A stretch of 64,000 bases of DNA from Paenibacillus tyrphae (GTDB lineage: Bacteria; Bacillota; Bacilli; Paenibacillales; NBRC-103111). The stretch's first letter is position 1. Each line of letters opens with the position of its first letter. The stretch spans positions 62,001 to 126,000 of the forward strand of contig NZ_BSDJ01000014.1 of the NCBI RefSeq assembly GCF_027925525.1, in the 5' to 3' direction. This document shows, one piece after another, positions 17,143 to 26,087 of this stretch. A program made the translations under genes and the position numbers. Below the pieces are notes generated by a model that had not been told where the DNA came from, ran no database searches, and worked only from the letters and a program-made list of their open reading frames with translations.

Positions 17143-18537
17143 ATGCATCGTTCCGTTAACAAAAAGAAAACGTTATTCCCGCTTGCTGCCGTAAGCTTAT
17201 CGGCGGCTCTGCTCTACTCCGGACTGTACGGCGGTACCGCGGTTCGTGCGGAAGCGGCCGCTGTTCCTGCGGCAGTGTCGTCTCCCTCTGCGTCGGCTTA
17301 TAAAGCCTTTTTGCAGAACCAGTACAAGATTGAGCTGCCGGCTGCGCCTACGAAGGGCGAATTTATCCAGGACGTGGCGAAGGCGCTGAAGCTCGGCGGC
17401 TCCTCTGCCGAGGAGAACCGGTTTAACGATCTGAAGCCCGAGGACCCTGCGTATGCGGCTGCTCAGGCTTTGGCCGAGAAGGGCGTTTTGTCGGGCGGAA
17501 CGCTGCAGGCGGCAGTTCCCCTCACGGAAGATGCAGCGGTCTACATCGCGCTGAAAGCCGCAGATTTGAAGGAGCTCGCCTATACATACCCCGAAGCGAA
17601 AATCAAACCGGCGCTGCGCAAGCTCGGCATCGACTATCCGGGCAATCCGAAATTGTCGCTGCAAGCGGCGCAGGAGCTGGCGGCGGCCGTGGACACGGGT
17701 CTGCTCCCTGCCGCATGGCACGGCTCGTTCGGACTCGGCGACGCGGCATCCGGCGATTTTGCCGCCGATCTGCTCGGCAGCGTCCTGTCGTTCAAAGGCG
17801 CTTACAAGCACACGATCGGTTCCGTGGCCGACGCGGATATTTTCGCCAAGCTGTACCAAGCGTATCAAACGCAGGATCTGATTCAGGTGAAAGAGCTGCA
17901 AGCCGTCGTTGACGAAGCACTGAAGCAGAACTTGATCACCGGCTACAATCTCAAGGACTCCCGCTATAGCGCGAACTTCGATCCGAAGCTATCGCTCACC
18001 TACGGGCACGACGATATTACGCACGCCGTGCAGCTGATCGGACTGCTGCGCAGCGAGGGCTTGAACGCCAAAGTGCAGCTGGAGCCGAAAACGTCGGCTT
18101 TCGTCTACCTGAAGGAGTGGGGCGAGCCGAAGCAAACGGACAGCTACAAGGTCGTGCAGATCGAGAACGGCAACTACATCGCCTATGCGAAGGAATATGA
18201 CATTGCCTTCGAATTCGATACGGCGGAGCAAAAAGCGAAGTTTCAGGACGTGATTTTCCAATACGCCAAAAAGAACAGCGAAGACGCCAAAGGCCTGATC
18301 GCCAGCTCTTGGTGGCAGCCGCTCTACTATTCGCTCACCCCGATCGACGCGTACAAGGAAATCTCGAACAATAAGCTGACCGAAGGCCACTATTATGCGC
18401 AGACGTTCTCCTTGTCGGACAAAACCGGGGAGATCGCATCCGGCCTGCAAAAGATTCGTCCGGACGCCAAAGTGGAGTCCTACCGCTTTTGGGTCGATGA
18501 GCCGTTCTACAACTATTTGCTTGGCGGTTATAAATAA
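17143..18537 (+). CDS. Secreted protein with degenerate SLH-like N-terminal domains, function unknown
   Basis: 464 residues, with GAGGAGG eight bases upstream. A signal peptide covers about 1-38 (ends near RAEAAA). Residues about 60-190 contain two weak SLH-like units (FIQDVAKALKLGG ... FNDLKPEDPAYAAAQALAEKGVLSGG, then a second with YPEAKIKPALRKLG). The rest is a mixed alpha/beta region I do not recognise, including WGEPKQTDSYKVVQIENGNY. It may bind the cell wall through the SLH-like part. It has its own strong promoter, unlike the riboswitch-controlled genes before it. No enzymatic motif is visible. Confidence 0.75.
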   Translation: MHRSVNKKKTLFPLAAVSLSAALLYSGLYGGTAVRAEAAAVPAAVSSPSASAYKAFLQNQYKIELPAAPTKGEFIQDVAKALKLGGSSAEENRFNDLKPEDPAYAAAQALAEKGVLSGGTLQAAVPLTEDAAVYIALKAADLKELAYTYPEAKIKPALRKLGIDYPGNPKLSLQAAQELAAAVDTGLLPAAWHGSFGLGDAASGDFAADLLGSVLSFKGAYKHTIGSVADADIFAKLYQAYQTQDLIQVKELQAVVDEALKQNLITGYNLKDSRYSANFDPKLSLTYGHDDITHAVQLIGLLRSEGLNAKVQLEPKTSAFVYLKEWGEPKQTDSYKVVQIENGNYIAYAKEYDIAFEFDTAEQKAKFQDVIFQYAKKNSEDAKGLIASSWWQPLYYSLTPIDAYKEISNNKLTEGHYYAQTFSLSDKTGEIASGLQKIRPDAKVESYRFWVDEPFYNYLLGGYK

Positions 18538-18561
18538 ACGTGCGCAAACCCGCGCTTTTGA

Positions 18562-18612
18562 GGAAGGGACATGGAGGGCTCCACAGCCCCGCCATGCCCC
18601 TTCCCTGTTTTA
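18562..18612. terminator. Terminator hairpin between convergent genes
   Basis: GGAAGGG, ATGG and GGGCT on the left pair with AGCCC, CCAT and CCCCTTCC on the right, followed by TGTTTTAT on the plus strand. It lies between convergent genes and may serve both, though the minus-strand T-run is poor. Confidence 0.6.
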
Positions 18613-18618
18613 TACGCT

Positions 18619-20064
18619 TTACTTGTTCCCGGCTGTCTGCGGCTTCGAGCCGTCTTCGTGCGGCAGTCCCTCTTCCCGCCAGCGGATATACCCGCCGCTC
18701 AAGTTAATCACCTCTTTGATCCCGCCGGCCTGCAGCACGCTTGCGGCGATGGCCGAGCGCGCGCCCGAACGGCACTGCAGCAAGACCGGCTTATCCCGCG
18801 GAATTTCGTTCAAGCGACCGGGCAAGGTGCCCAGCATGAGATGCTGCGCCCCGGGAATGTGTCCTTCCAGCCATTCGCTCCAGTTCCGCACGTCCACCAG
18901 ATGCACGTCCCCCGCTTCCACCTTCCCGGCCATATCGGACGGGGTCGCTTCGGCATATGACTCCAGGCGCGAGGAATCGTCTGCGCGCAGCTTGCCCGCG
19001 TCCATATAACCGGCCACGTTGTCGATGCCGATGGATCGGAGCTCGGTCAAGATGTCTTGCCATTGGTCCGGCTTCGCCAATACCGCCAGCGGTCGGTCGT
19101 AATCGACCAACCAGCCGGCCCAATTCGGGAACGATTTGTTATACGGAATATTGATCGTCCCTTCCAAATGTCCTTTGGCGAACTCTTGGGCAGGACGGGT
19201 GTCAATCACCGCAGCACCCGCCTCACGCAAGGCGGTTAACGCTTCCAGCGACGCCAATTCCGCCACTGCCGCAAGACGGTTCAGCAGCTCCGGCCCCTTC
19301 CGGTTCACCTGCTTCATCACGGCAAAATAGCGCGGCGGCTCGGGCTGGCCGTCAAGCAGCGCCTGAACGAATGCCTCTTCGTCCCTATAGGACAGCGCCG
19401 GATTAAACCGCTTCTCGTAGCCGACAGTAGAGGACGGCACCGCTCCGAGCGACTTGCCGCACGCGCTGCCTGCCCCGTGCGCCGGCCACACCTGCAGGTA
19501 ATCCGGCAGCCGCTTGAATTGCTGGAGCGAATGGAACATCGCCCGGGCTCCGGCCTCGGACGTGCCGCGAAGTCCGGCCGCTTTTTCCAGCAAGTCAGGC
19601 CTGCCGACATCGCCCACAAAGACGAAGTCCCCCGTGAAAATGCCCATCGGTTCGTCGGCGCCCCCGCCGAGATCGGTCAGCAGCAACGAAATGCTTTCCG
19701 GCGTATGGCCCGGCGTATGCAGAACCTCAAACGACAGGTTGCCGACCTTAAACCGGTCCCCATGCTTTACAAGCCGGCACTCCGCCTCTTCCGCGTACCG
19801 GTACCGCCAATCGTCGCCACCCTCGTCCGACAGATAAAGCTTTGCACCATGCGCGACACCAAGCTCGCGGGCCCCCGAGACGAAGTCCGCATGAATATGG
19901 GTTTCCGTAGCGGCAACAATGCGCAGCCCTTCCGCTTCGGCGGTTCGCAAGTAGGGCGCCGGATGGCGGCCGGGGTCGATCACGATCGCTTCGCCCGTCC
20001 TTTGGCAGCCGACCAGATAAGAGGCGTGAGCCAGTTTTTCGTCGTAAAAATAACGCAGCAGCAT
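18619..20064 (-). CDS. cstB: CstB-like persulfide dioxygenase (MBL fold) fused to two rhodanese domains
   Basis: 481 residues. The N-terminal metallo-beta-lactamase domain has THIHADFVSGA and HTPGHTPES metal motifs, like ETHE1 persulfide dioxygenases. A middle rhodanese-like domain has LAKP where the catalytic Cys loop should be, so it is a pseudo-rhodanese. The C-terminal rhodanese has the active loop CRSGARS. This MBL/pseudo-rhodanese/rhodanese order is that of S. aureus CstB, which oxidises persulfides to thiosulfate. It lies 54 bases downstream of the sulfide:quinone reductase gene, so the pair forms a sulfide-detoxification unit. No CsoR/CstR-type repressor gene is adjacent. Confidence 0.85.
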   Translation of the reverse strand: MLLRYFYDEKLAHASYLVGCQRTGEAIVIDPGRHPAPYLRTAEAEGLRIVAATETHIHADFVSGARELGVAHGAKLYLSDEGGDDWRYRYAEEAECRLVKHGDRFKVGNLSFEVLHTPGHTPESISLLLTDLGGGADEPMGIFTGDFVFVGDVGRPDLLEKAAGLRGTSEAGARAMFHSLQQFKRLPDYLQVWPAHGAGSACGKSLGAVPSSTVGYEKRFNPALSYRDEEAFVQALLDGQPEPPRYFAVMKQVNRKGPELLNRLAAVAELASLEALTALREAGAAVIDTRPAQEFAKGHLEGTINIPYNKSFPNWAGWLVDYDRPLAVLAKPDQWQDILTELRSIGIDNVAGYMDAGKLRADDSSRLESYAEATPSDMAGKVEAGDVHLVDVRNWSEWLEGHIPGAQHLMLGTLPGRLNEIPRDKPVLLQCRSGARSAIAASVLQAGGIKEVINLSGGYIRWREEGLPHEDGSKPQTAGNK

Positions 20065-20118
20065 ATTCCTTCCCCCTTTAAAATTTGCTGATTGGGCAGT
20101 CCCCTTTCATTTGCCTCG

Positions 20119-21318
20119 CTACATCCGTCCTTTTAGCATGCCGTTCCAGTACATGACGGGCAGCACGTTTTTCTTCAACAAGTACATGCTGAGGCGCTCC
20201 TTCGATTGATCGAACGGGAACGTTTCCTGCGGCGTCAGGCTATAATCGAATTCGGCCAACACCAGCCGGTTGTATCCGGTGACCAGCGGGCAGGACGTGT
20301 AGCCGTCATAGCTCGCGGCCAGCGGCTCGCCTTGCAGGAACGCCAGCACGTTCTGTTCGACGACCGGAGCCTGCTTGCGGATGGCGGCGCCGGTTTTGGA
20401 CGTTGGCAAATTCGAGCAATCCCCCAGGCCGAACACATTCGGGTACGCCTTATGCTGCAAAGTGGAAGGATCGACGTCGATCCAGCCTCCCTTGTCGGCG
20501 AGCGGACTTTCGCGGATAAACGTCGGCGCTTGCATCGGCGGCGTAACGTGAATCATGTCGTAGGAGAGGACTTCCTGTTCCTTCGTTCCCAGATGCTCGA
20601 ACACCGCTTGCTTGGCCCCCGGACGCAGCTCGATCAGATGGGTCCGGTACTTTGTCTCGATCTTTTTCCGTTGGATGACTTGTTCCAGCGTGCGCGCGTA
20701 TTTGGGAACGTCGAAAATGACGTCCTTGGCCGAGGCGAATATCACATTCGACCGGTCGCGCACCCCCGATTTCCGGAAGTAGTCGTCCGCCAAATACATG
20801 ATTTTTTGCGGCGCGCCGCCGCATTTAACCGGCGTATTCGGATGCGTGAAGATCGCGGTCCCGCCTTGAAAATTCCGGATCGCGTCCCACGTGCTGTCTA
20901 CCGTCTCATACGCGTAATTGCTGCATACGCCGTCAAGGCCTAGCGCTTCCTTCAAGCCTTTGATCCGCCCCCAGTCGATTTCCAGCCCTGCCGCCACCAC
21001 AAGGCAATCGTAGCTGACGGCCCTTCCCGGCTGCGTCAGCAGTCGGTTGTCCTCCGGGGCAAATGACACGACCGCCTCTTGAATCCAGTCGACGCCCTCG
21101 GGGATGAGCGAGGCCATGTCCCGCTCCGTCTCCTCCTTCTTCGCCGCGCCTGCGCCGACCAAGGTCCATAGAGGCTGATAATAATGCTTCGTCGCCGGAT
21201 CGATCAGCGCAATTCGTCCCCGGAGCGCCCGAGAAGCCCGGGCTAAGCGCGCCGCCACGGAAATGCCGGCGGTTCCGCCCCCTACGATCACAACGGAATA
21301 ATGCTCTGGAGCTGTCAT
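20119..21318 (-). CDS. sqr: Sulfide:quinone oxidoreductase (FAD-dependent)
   Basis: About 399 residues. The N-terminal FAD-binding motif is VVIVGGGTAGIS. Two conserved redox cysteines are visible, in PVKCGGAPQK and GYTSCPLVTG, both typical of SQR. The C-terminal region GLGDCSNLPTSKTGAA contacts FAD. It oxidises sulfide to a persulfide and passes electrons to the quinone pool at the membrane. GGGAGG lies six bases before the ATG at 21318; the in-frame ATG at 21324 would abut it. It is followed directly by the CstB-like gene, which would process the persulfide product. Confidence 0.87.
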   Translation of the reverse strand: MTAPEHYSVVIVGGGTAGISVAARLARASRALRGRIALIDPATKHYYQPLWTLVGAGAAKKEETERDMASLIPEGVDWIQEAVVSFAPEDNRLLTQPGRAVSYDCLVVAAGLEIDWGRIKGLKEALGLDGVCSNYAYETVDSTWDAIRNFQGGTAIFTHPNTPVKCGGAPQKIMYLADDYFRKSGVRDRSNVIFASAKDVIFDVPKYARTLEQVIQRKKIETKYRTHLIELRPGAKQAVFEHLGTKEQEVLSYDMIHVTPPMQAPTFIRESPLADKGGWIDVDPSTLQHKAYPNVFGLGDCSNLPTSKTGAAIRKQAPVVEQNVLAFLQGEPLAASYDGYTSCPLVTGYNRLVLAEFDYSLTPQETFPFDQSKERLSMYLLKKNVLPVMYWNGMLKGRM

Positions 21319-21425
21319 AATCATCCTCCCGCTTACGTGTTAGGGTTGCCCCCGAATGCTGGTTGCTGTTCTTGCGGTGTGATTTCCGTCAACGCCAGTG
21401 TACTGCCGTACCGCTCCTTGCGCCA

Positions 21426-21441
21426 TAGGGGAACTCCCCTA
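21426..21441. promoter_or_regulatory. GC-rich palindrome upstream of sqr
   Basis: TAGGGGA-AC-TCCCCTA is a perfect 7-bp dyad with a 2-base centre, just after the response-regulator stop codon and about 108 bases before the sqr start. It could be an operator or a short RNA hairpin. No T-run follows, so a terminator is unlikely. Confidence 0.4.
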
Positions 21442-21451
21442 CGGACGCCGT

Positions 21452-22096
21452 TCAAAGCGCCAGCTCCAGATAGTTGTTTTTGATCGCATATTGGATTAAT
21501 TCGTGCTTCGTATCCAGCTCCAGCTTTTGCATGATGTTCGTTTTATGGTTTTCCACCGTTTTGACGCTGATGGACAATTGCTCGGCGATCTCTTTGTTGG
21601 CGTAGCCCAGTACGGTCAGGCGGACGATCTGCTTCTGGCGGGTCGTGAGAGGAGACGGCTGCCGCTCCTCATCGGCATGCATCCACCGCCTGATGATATC
21701 GTCCGAAACGGAGGTTTTGTAAAAGCGCTTGCCCTGAACGACTTCAACAATCGCCTGATGCAGCAGTTCGCCGTGACTGTTCTTCAAGATGTACCCGTCG
21801 GCCTCCACCTGAACGGACTGCCGGACGAAAATCTCTTCGTCGTGCATGGTTAGTATGACCGTCTTGACGGAAGGATGCCGCCTGCGGATTTCCCGGCAAG
21901 CGGCGAAGCCGTCCAGCCCGCTGGGCATGGACAAGTCCATCACGACGACATCCGGCAGCAGCCGGTCGGTCATGTCGACGGCTTCATAGCCGTCTTGGCT
22001 TTCGCCGACGATTTCGAGCTCAGGGTAGCCTTCCAGCAGCATGCGAAGTCCCTTGCGGACCATCGTGTGGTCGTCGACCAACAGTACGCGTATCAT
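21452..22096 (-). CDS. NarL/LuxR-type response regulator
   Basis: 214 residues. A receiver domain with phospho-acceptor Asp54 (VVMDLSMPSG) and Lys in ILKNS is followed by a LuxR helix-turn-helix (LTTRQKQIVRLTVLGYANKEIAEQLSIS). It is paired with the sensor kinase encoded immediately upstream, and its start lies 77 bases inside that gene. It precedes sqr-cstB on the same strand. Control of the sulfide genes, or of respiration as for NreC/NarL relatives, is plausible but inferred. Confidence 0.9.
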   Translation of the reverse strand: MIRVLLVDDHTMVRKGLRMLLEGYPELEIVGESQDGYEAVDMTDRLLPDVVVMDLSMPSGLDGFAACREIRRRHPSVKTVILTMHDEEIFVRQSVQVEADGYILKNSHGELLHQAIVEVVQGKRFYKTSVSDDIIRRWMHADEERQPSPLTTRQKQIVRLTVLGYANKEIAEQLSISVKTVENHKTNIMQKLELDTKHELIQYAIKNNYLELAL

Positions 22097-23120
22097 GCTC
22101 TTCCGCCTCCTTGTACGGTACTCTCACTTGGATAGCGGTCCCTTCTCCGGGAAGAGACCGGATGTGCAGCCGCCCTTCCATTTGGCCGGCCCGCTCTTCC
22201 ATGTGCTTGAGTCCGAGTCCTTCCTCCACCCGGTCGCGGATAAATCCGATACCGTTATCCTGTACCGTTAACACGAGCTCGGCTCCTTCGCGGTACAAAA
22301 TCACTTCCATGAGTGTGGCTTGCGAATACTTCAAAGCATTGTGCAGCGCCTCTTGAATGATCCGGTACAGATGGATTTCCAGAGCCGGCTTCAGCCGGGG
22401 GCCGACTTGGCTGTGGCTGAACGTCAGCTGCCGATTCGGATGCGCTTTGTTCAAGGTGGAGACGAGATGATTCACCGTCGGAATGAGGCCGAGCCGGTCC
22501 AGACTGTGGGGGCGAAGCTGGAGCGAATAGAGCTTAACGTCCCGGATGACCTTTTCCAGTTCGTCCACGATCTCCTGCATGTAGCTCCCCCATGCCTCCT
22601 CCTGATGCTTCGTCCGGGAGCGGATCGCCTGAAGGCCCACCGACACGGAATATAGCGATTGTCCGACGCCGTCATGCAGCTCCTGAGCGAGCCGTTTGCG
22701 CTCATTTTCCTGGGCTTCCAGCGTCTTTTGCAGCACCATCTTGGAAATTCTCGCTTCTTCCTCCTTCCGCTTGGCGGTCAAGTCCTTCAGAACCAGCAGT
22801 ACTTCCTGCCGCTTCTGCGCCGCATTCTCGTAAATGACGGCCGTGCTCATTTCCATTTCCACCAGACCGCCTTCATAGGTCGGCATCGAGGACAGAAAGT
22901 ACGGGACCTCCCGTTTAGCCAGCAGATAGCAGCGCTCTTCCCCCGGCTCAAGCGCTCTGGTTTGACAGTAGGAGCAGTACGGCACATGTCCGCCTTCGCT
23001 CCAGCCGGTAATTCGTTCGGCCGACGGATTCATCATCACAATCCTGCGCTCTTGATCCATCACAATGATCCCGTCCTGCAGGTGCGTGTAAATTTGCTTT
23101 AAATAATCGTTTTGATCCAT
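22020..23120 (-). CDS. PAS-domain sensor histidine kinase (NarX/DegS type) with cysteine cluster
   Basis: 366 residues, no membrane segment. A PAS domain (about 1-115) carries Cys49, Cys52 and Cys64 (PYCSYCQTR then ERCYLLA), a possible metal, Fe-S or thiol-redox site. HisKA_3 dimerisation follows with phospho-acceptor His149 (AQELHDGVGQS), then an HATPase domain with NALKYSQA and DNGIGF. The conserved catalytic domain ends near IQVRVPY; the last 28 or so residues overlap the response-regulator start. A soluble cytoplasmic sensor with PAS cysteines fits redox, oxygen or reactive-sulfur sensing; the sulfide genes downstream favour the last of these. Confidence 0.88.
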   Translation of the reverse strand: MDQNDYLKQIYTHLQDGIIVMDQERRIVMMNPSAERITGWSEGGHVPYCSYCQTRALEPGEERCYLLAKREVPYFLSSMPTYEGGLVEMEMSTAVIYENAAQKRQEVLLVLKDLTAKRKEEEARISKMVLQKTLEAQENERKRLAQELHDGVGQSLYSVSVGLQAIRSRTKHQEEAWGSYMQEIVDELEKVIRDVKLYSLQLRPHSLDRLGLIPTVNHLVSTLNKAHPNRQLTFSHSQVGPRLKPALEIHLYRIIQEALHNALKYSQATLMEVILYREGAELVLTVQDNGIGFIRDRVEEGLGLKHMEERAGQMEGRLHIRSLPGEGTAIQVRVPYKEAEEHDTRTVGRRPHDGPQGTSHAAGRLP

Positions 23121-23141
23121 AAGAGCAACCTCGCAAAATAT

Positions 23142-23164
23142 GGAAATAATATTATTTATTTTCC
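23142..23164. promoter_or_regulatory. AT-rich palindrome upstream of the sensor kinase gene
   Basis: AAATAATATTATTT (23144-23157) is a perfect 14-bp palindrome inside a wider GGAAA...TTTCC symmetry. It lies 22 bases before the kinase start and after the anmK terminator, where a promoter or operator for the kinase/regulator pair is expected. Confidence 0.35.
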
Positions 23165-23195
23165 TTTTTTATGTGCGATGCGTCAAATTGGCGGC

Positions 23196-23248
23196 AAAAA
23201 AAAGCAGCAAGCCCTTTCCCAGAGCGTTCTCTTGAGAAAGGCTTGCTG
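23196..23248 (-). terminator. Terminator of the murR-to-anmK operon
   Basis: On the minus strand CAGCAAGCCTTTCTC pairs with GGGAAAGGGCTTGCTG (one bulge), followed by C and eight T. It lies 36 bases past the anmK stop. Confidence 0.85.
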
Positions 23249-23283
23249 TATGTATTAACCATGCAGGAAATGTTAAGGTACGG

Positions 23284-24474
23284 TCATTCCGGTAAAGCGA
23301 GCTTGCCCATGACGGTCGGACGCGAAGCGCCGGTCGCAGACGGCAGCTGGTTCGGAATGCCGTGCAGGAAATTGTTCGCGAACAAGGCGAACGCGATCGC
23401 CTCCTTGGCATCACCGGAGATGCCGAACGCATCCGACGTGAGCACCCGCTGCTCCGGCAGCAGCCCGGCAAGCATGCGCAGTAGCGCTCGGTTGTGCGCC
23501 CCGCCACCGGACACGATCACTTCGTCCGACCGGCAGACGGAGAAGACGAAGTCGCGGTAGCCTGCGGCAATGGAGCGCGCGGTGAAGGCTGTGAACGTGG
23601 CGACGATATCCGCGTCCGCGAGCCCCAGCCGCCGCGCTTCGCCGATCCACTCTGCGGCGTACGGCTTGCCGAACATTTCGCGGCCCGTCGTCTTCACAGG
23701 CTTCAACGCGAAGTACGGATGGCTCAGCATCCGGTCTACGAGCGATTCGTCCGCCCTCCCTTGCGCCGCCCAAGCGCCTCCGTCGTCATAGCTCTTCGTC
23801 CCGCCGGACAGCTGATAGACAGCTTCGTCGATCAGCATGTTGCCCGGCCCCGTATCGAAGGCGATGACGTCCTCCGGCAGGGCGCCCGCCGGGATGGCGG
23901 TGCAGTTGCCGATGCCGCCGATATTTTGCGCGATGCGGCCCTTGTCCGCGTCCCGGAACAGGATGAAATCGGCGTACGGCACGAGCGGTGCACCTTGCCC
24001 GCCGACCGCCATATCGGCGGTCCGATAGTCGCCGACGACCGGCTTGCCCGTCAACTTGGCGATCACCGACAGATCGCCGATTTGCAGCGTCGAACGGACC
24101 TGGTGCCACTCGTTTGGGTCAGCCTCGGGAATATGCCACACCGTCTGGCCGTGCGAGCTGACGAGGTCGATCTCGTCTATCGGCACCCTCGCTTCCGCAG
24201 CGGCCAGCCGCACCGCCTCCGCAAAGATGCGGCCGAGATAAAAGTTCATGCCGCACACCATCGCCACATTCGACCGGTCCAGGCTGCACAGCTCCTTCAG
24301 CTTCTCGCGGAGCGTGTCGTCGTAAGGAACCGCGGTGTAATGAACGAGCTCCACCTTCGTATCGAGTCCCTGCCCTTCGATGCGGACGATCGCGGCATCG
24401 ACACCGTCGAGCGACGTGCCGGACATCAGCCCGACGACCAGCCGCTGCGGTTTGCGGAAGTAGGACGCTAGCAT
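23284..24474 (-). CDS. anmK: Anhydro-N-acetylmuramic acid kinase
   Basis: About 396 residues. The N-terminus VVGLMSGTSLDGVDAA is the AnmK signature, and GNCTAIPA plus AFDTGPGNMLIDE are typical nucleotide and substrate motifs. The enzyme opens the 1,6-anhydro ring of anhydroMurNAc and phosphorylates it to MurNAc-6-phosphate, which MurQ (34640) then converts. ATG 24474 overlaps the nagZ stop by 7 bases; the in-frame ATG at 24492 would lengthen the overlap. It is the last gene of the muropeptide operon. Confidence 0.92.
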   Translation of the reverse strand: MLASYFRKPQRLVVGLMSGTSLDGVDAAIVRIEGQGLDTKVELVHYTAVPYDDTLREKLKELCSLDRSNVAMVCGMNFYLGRIFAEAVRLAAAEARVPIDEIDLVSSHGQTVWHIPEADPNEWHQVRSTLQIGDLSVIAKLTGKPVVGDYRTADMAVGGQGAPLVPYADFILFRDADKGRIAQNIGGIGNCTAIPAGALPEDVIAFDTGPGNMLIDEAVYQLSGGTKSYDDGGAWAAQGRADESLVDRMLSHPYFALKPVKTTGREMFGKPYAAEWIGEARRLGLADADIVATFTAFTARSIAAGYRDFVFSVCRSDEVIVSGGGAHNRALLRMLAGLLPEQRVLTSDAFGISGDAKEAIAFALFANNFLHGIPNQLPSATGASRPTVMGKLALPE

Positions 24475-26087
24475 GATCCGTCCGCCCCCCATCCGGCCGG
24501 GTAAGCTTCGCTAACCGTGACCGGCAGCCTGCCCCGCATCGGAATCGCACCGGTTAGCCCCTTGGCCGCACTCTCCAGCGCAAGCGGCCTCGATTCATAC
24601 ACGGCTGCATAGGTCGATACGTCCGGGAATTCGCGCAGATCGTACGGATTGCGCAGCGCAACCACAACCGGCCGCTTGCCCAGCATTTGCAGCGCTTCGA
24701 TCAACCGGACCTGCACAGGATAGAAGGACGTGTTGTACGTGCCCACGACAACCTGCCCGAACGGCTCGGCCTGCGTCAACAGCGCTTGCAGCGCCTCGTC
24801 GTCCGGAGATACAGGAATGATCCGTTCGATAACGTCCAGCCCTTGCGCGGCCAGCGCTTTTCCGAGCGTATGCGGAATATCGACGGCTTCGTCGGCAATC
24901 GAAGTCGCAACCGCCGACGTATGGATCACCAGCGTCGGAACGCGCCGCAACGGCAGCAGCCGTTCCTCGTCTTTGACCAGCGTCACGCTCGCCTCGCTGA
25001 TCCGCTGGGCCGTCTGCCGGTGCGCCTCGCAGCCGACGAGGCGGAGCGCCGCCTCATCCGACTCCGTCCCGTCGGCCAGCCGCTTCCGCTTCAGTGCAAG
25101 CAGCCTGACAACCGACGCGTCGATCCGCTCCTCGCTGATCCGCCCGGAGCGAACCGCCTCCAGCAGCGCGTCGAGCGCGCCTTCCTGCAGTTCGCGGCTG
25201 TGGCTGATCAAGACGATGTCCGCGCCCGCCTCCACGGCCATGACTGCCGCTTCCACCGTGCCGTAATGGGCGGCAATCGCCTGCATCTCCATGCAATCGG
25301 TCACGATGACGCCGTCGAAGCTGAGCTCCTCCCGCAGCAGTCCCGTCAGCACGCGGCGGGATAAGGTCGCGGGCAGCCGCTCCGGCTCGAACGCCGGAAA
25401 CACGATGTGCGACGACATGACCGCATCGACGCCTTCGGCAACGGCGCGCCGGAACGGCACCAGCTCAACCGCTTCGATGCGCTCGCGCGAATGCGGGATT
25501 GTCGGCAGGTCGAGATGCGAATCCGTCGCGGTGTCGCCATGTCCCGGAAAATGCTTCGCCGTGGCCGACACACCCGCGTCCTGAAAGCCGCGGATCGAAG
25601 CCGCTCCGTACTCCGCAACAGCCTCCGGAGCTTCGCCGAAGGAGCGCACCCCGATCACCGGATTGGCCGGATTGTTGTTGATATCCAGATCCGGCGCAAA
25701 ATTCATGTTGACGCCGAGCGCCCGCAGTTCTCGGCCCGCAACGAGAGCCGCTTCGTAAGCCGCCTCCACCGAGCCCCCGGCGGCAATCGCCATCGCTCCC
25801 GGCATCAACGCGACACCTTCCGTTATACGCGCCACCATGCCGCCTTCCTGATCGATGGAAATCCACAGCGAAGCCGTCCCCGCCCGCTGCGCCGCCTCCT
25901 GCAGCTTGCCGGTCAAAGCCGCGACCTGCGCCGTGCTCTGCACATTGCGCGCGAACAAAATAACGCCGCCGATCCGCCGCCGTTCGATCAGGTCCAAAAT
26001 ATGCTCGTCCGGCTCCAAACTATGGAAGCCTGCCTGGATAAGCTGTCCGACCTTCTCCTCCAACGTCATGCCTGCAAGCTCCATCAT
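24468..26087 (-). CDS. nagZ: Beta-N-acetylglucosaminidase, GH3 family
   Basis: 539 residues, the two-domain Gram-positive form. The catalytic domain has SIDQEGGMVARI and KHFPGHGDTATDSHLDLP, which includes the His-Asp acid/base dyad, and nucleophile Asp in VTDCMEMQAI. It removes GlcNAc from muropeptides and GlcNAc-MurNAc. There is no signal peptide at the N-terminus (MMELAGMTLEEKVGQL), so it acts in the cytoplasm or leaves by another route; B. subtilis NagZ is exported and this differs. ATGA overlap with namZ indicates translational coupling. Confidence 0.92.
   Translation of the reverse strand: MMELAGMTLEEKVGQLIQAGFHSLEPDEHILDLIERRRIGGVILFARNVQSTAQVAALTGKLQEAAQRAGTASLWISIDQEGGMVARITEGVALMPGAMAIAAGGSVEAAYEAALVAGRELRALGVNMNFAPDLDINNNPANPVIGVRSFGEAPEAVAEYGAASIRGFQDAGVSATAKHFPGHGDTATDSHLDLPTIPHSRERIEAVELVPFRRAVAEGVDAVMSSHIVFPAFEPERLPATLSRRVLTGLLREELSFDGVIVTDCMEMQAIAAHYGTVEAAVMAVEAGADIVLISHSRELQEGALDALLEAVRSGRISEERIDASVVRLLALKRKRLADGTESDEAALRLVGCEAHRQTAQRISEASVTLVKDEERLLPLRRVPTLVIHTSAVATSIADEAVDIPHTLGKALAAQGLDVIERIIPVSPDDEALQALLTQAEPFGQVVVGTYNTSFYPVQVRLIEALQMLGKRPVVVALRNPYDLREFPDVSTYAAVYESRPLALESAAKGLTGAIPMRGRLPVTVSEAYPAGWGADGSC

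Noticed and set aside
21426..21441. CsoR/CstR operator before sqr
   Set aside because: CstR-type sites have C-runs on the left and G-runs on the right (TACCCC...GGGGTA); this palindrome has the reverse order, so it is listed only as an unassigned dyad.
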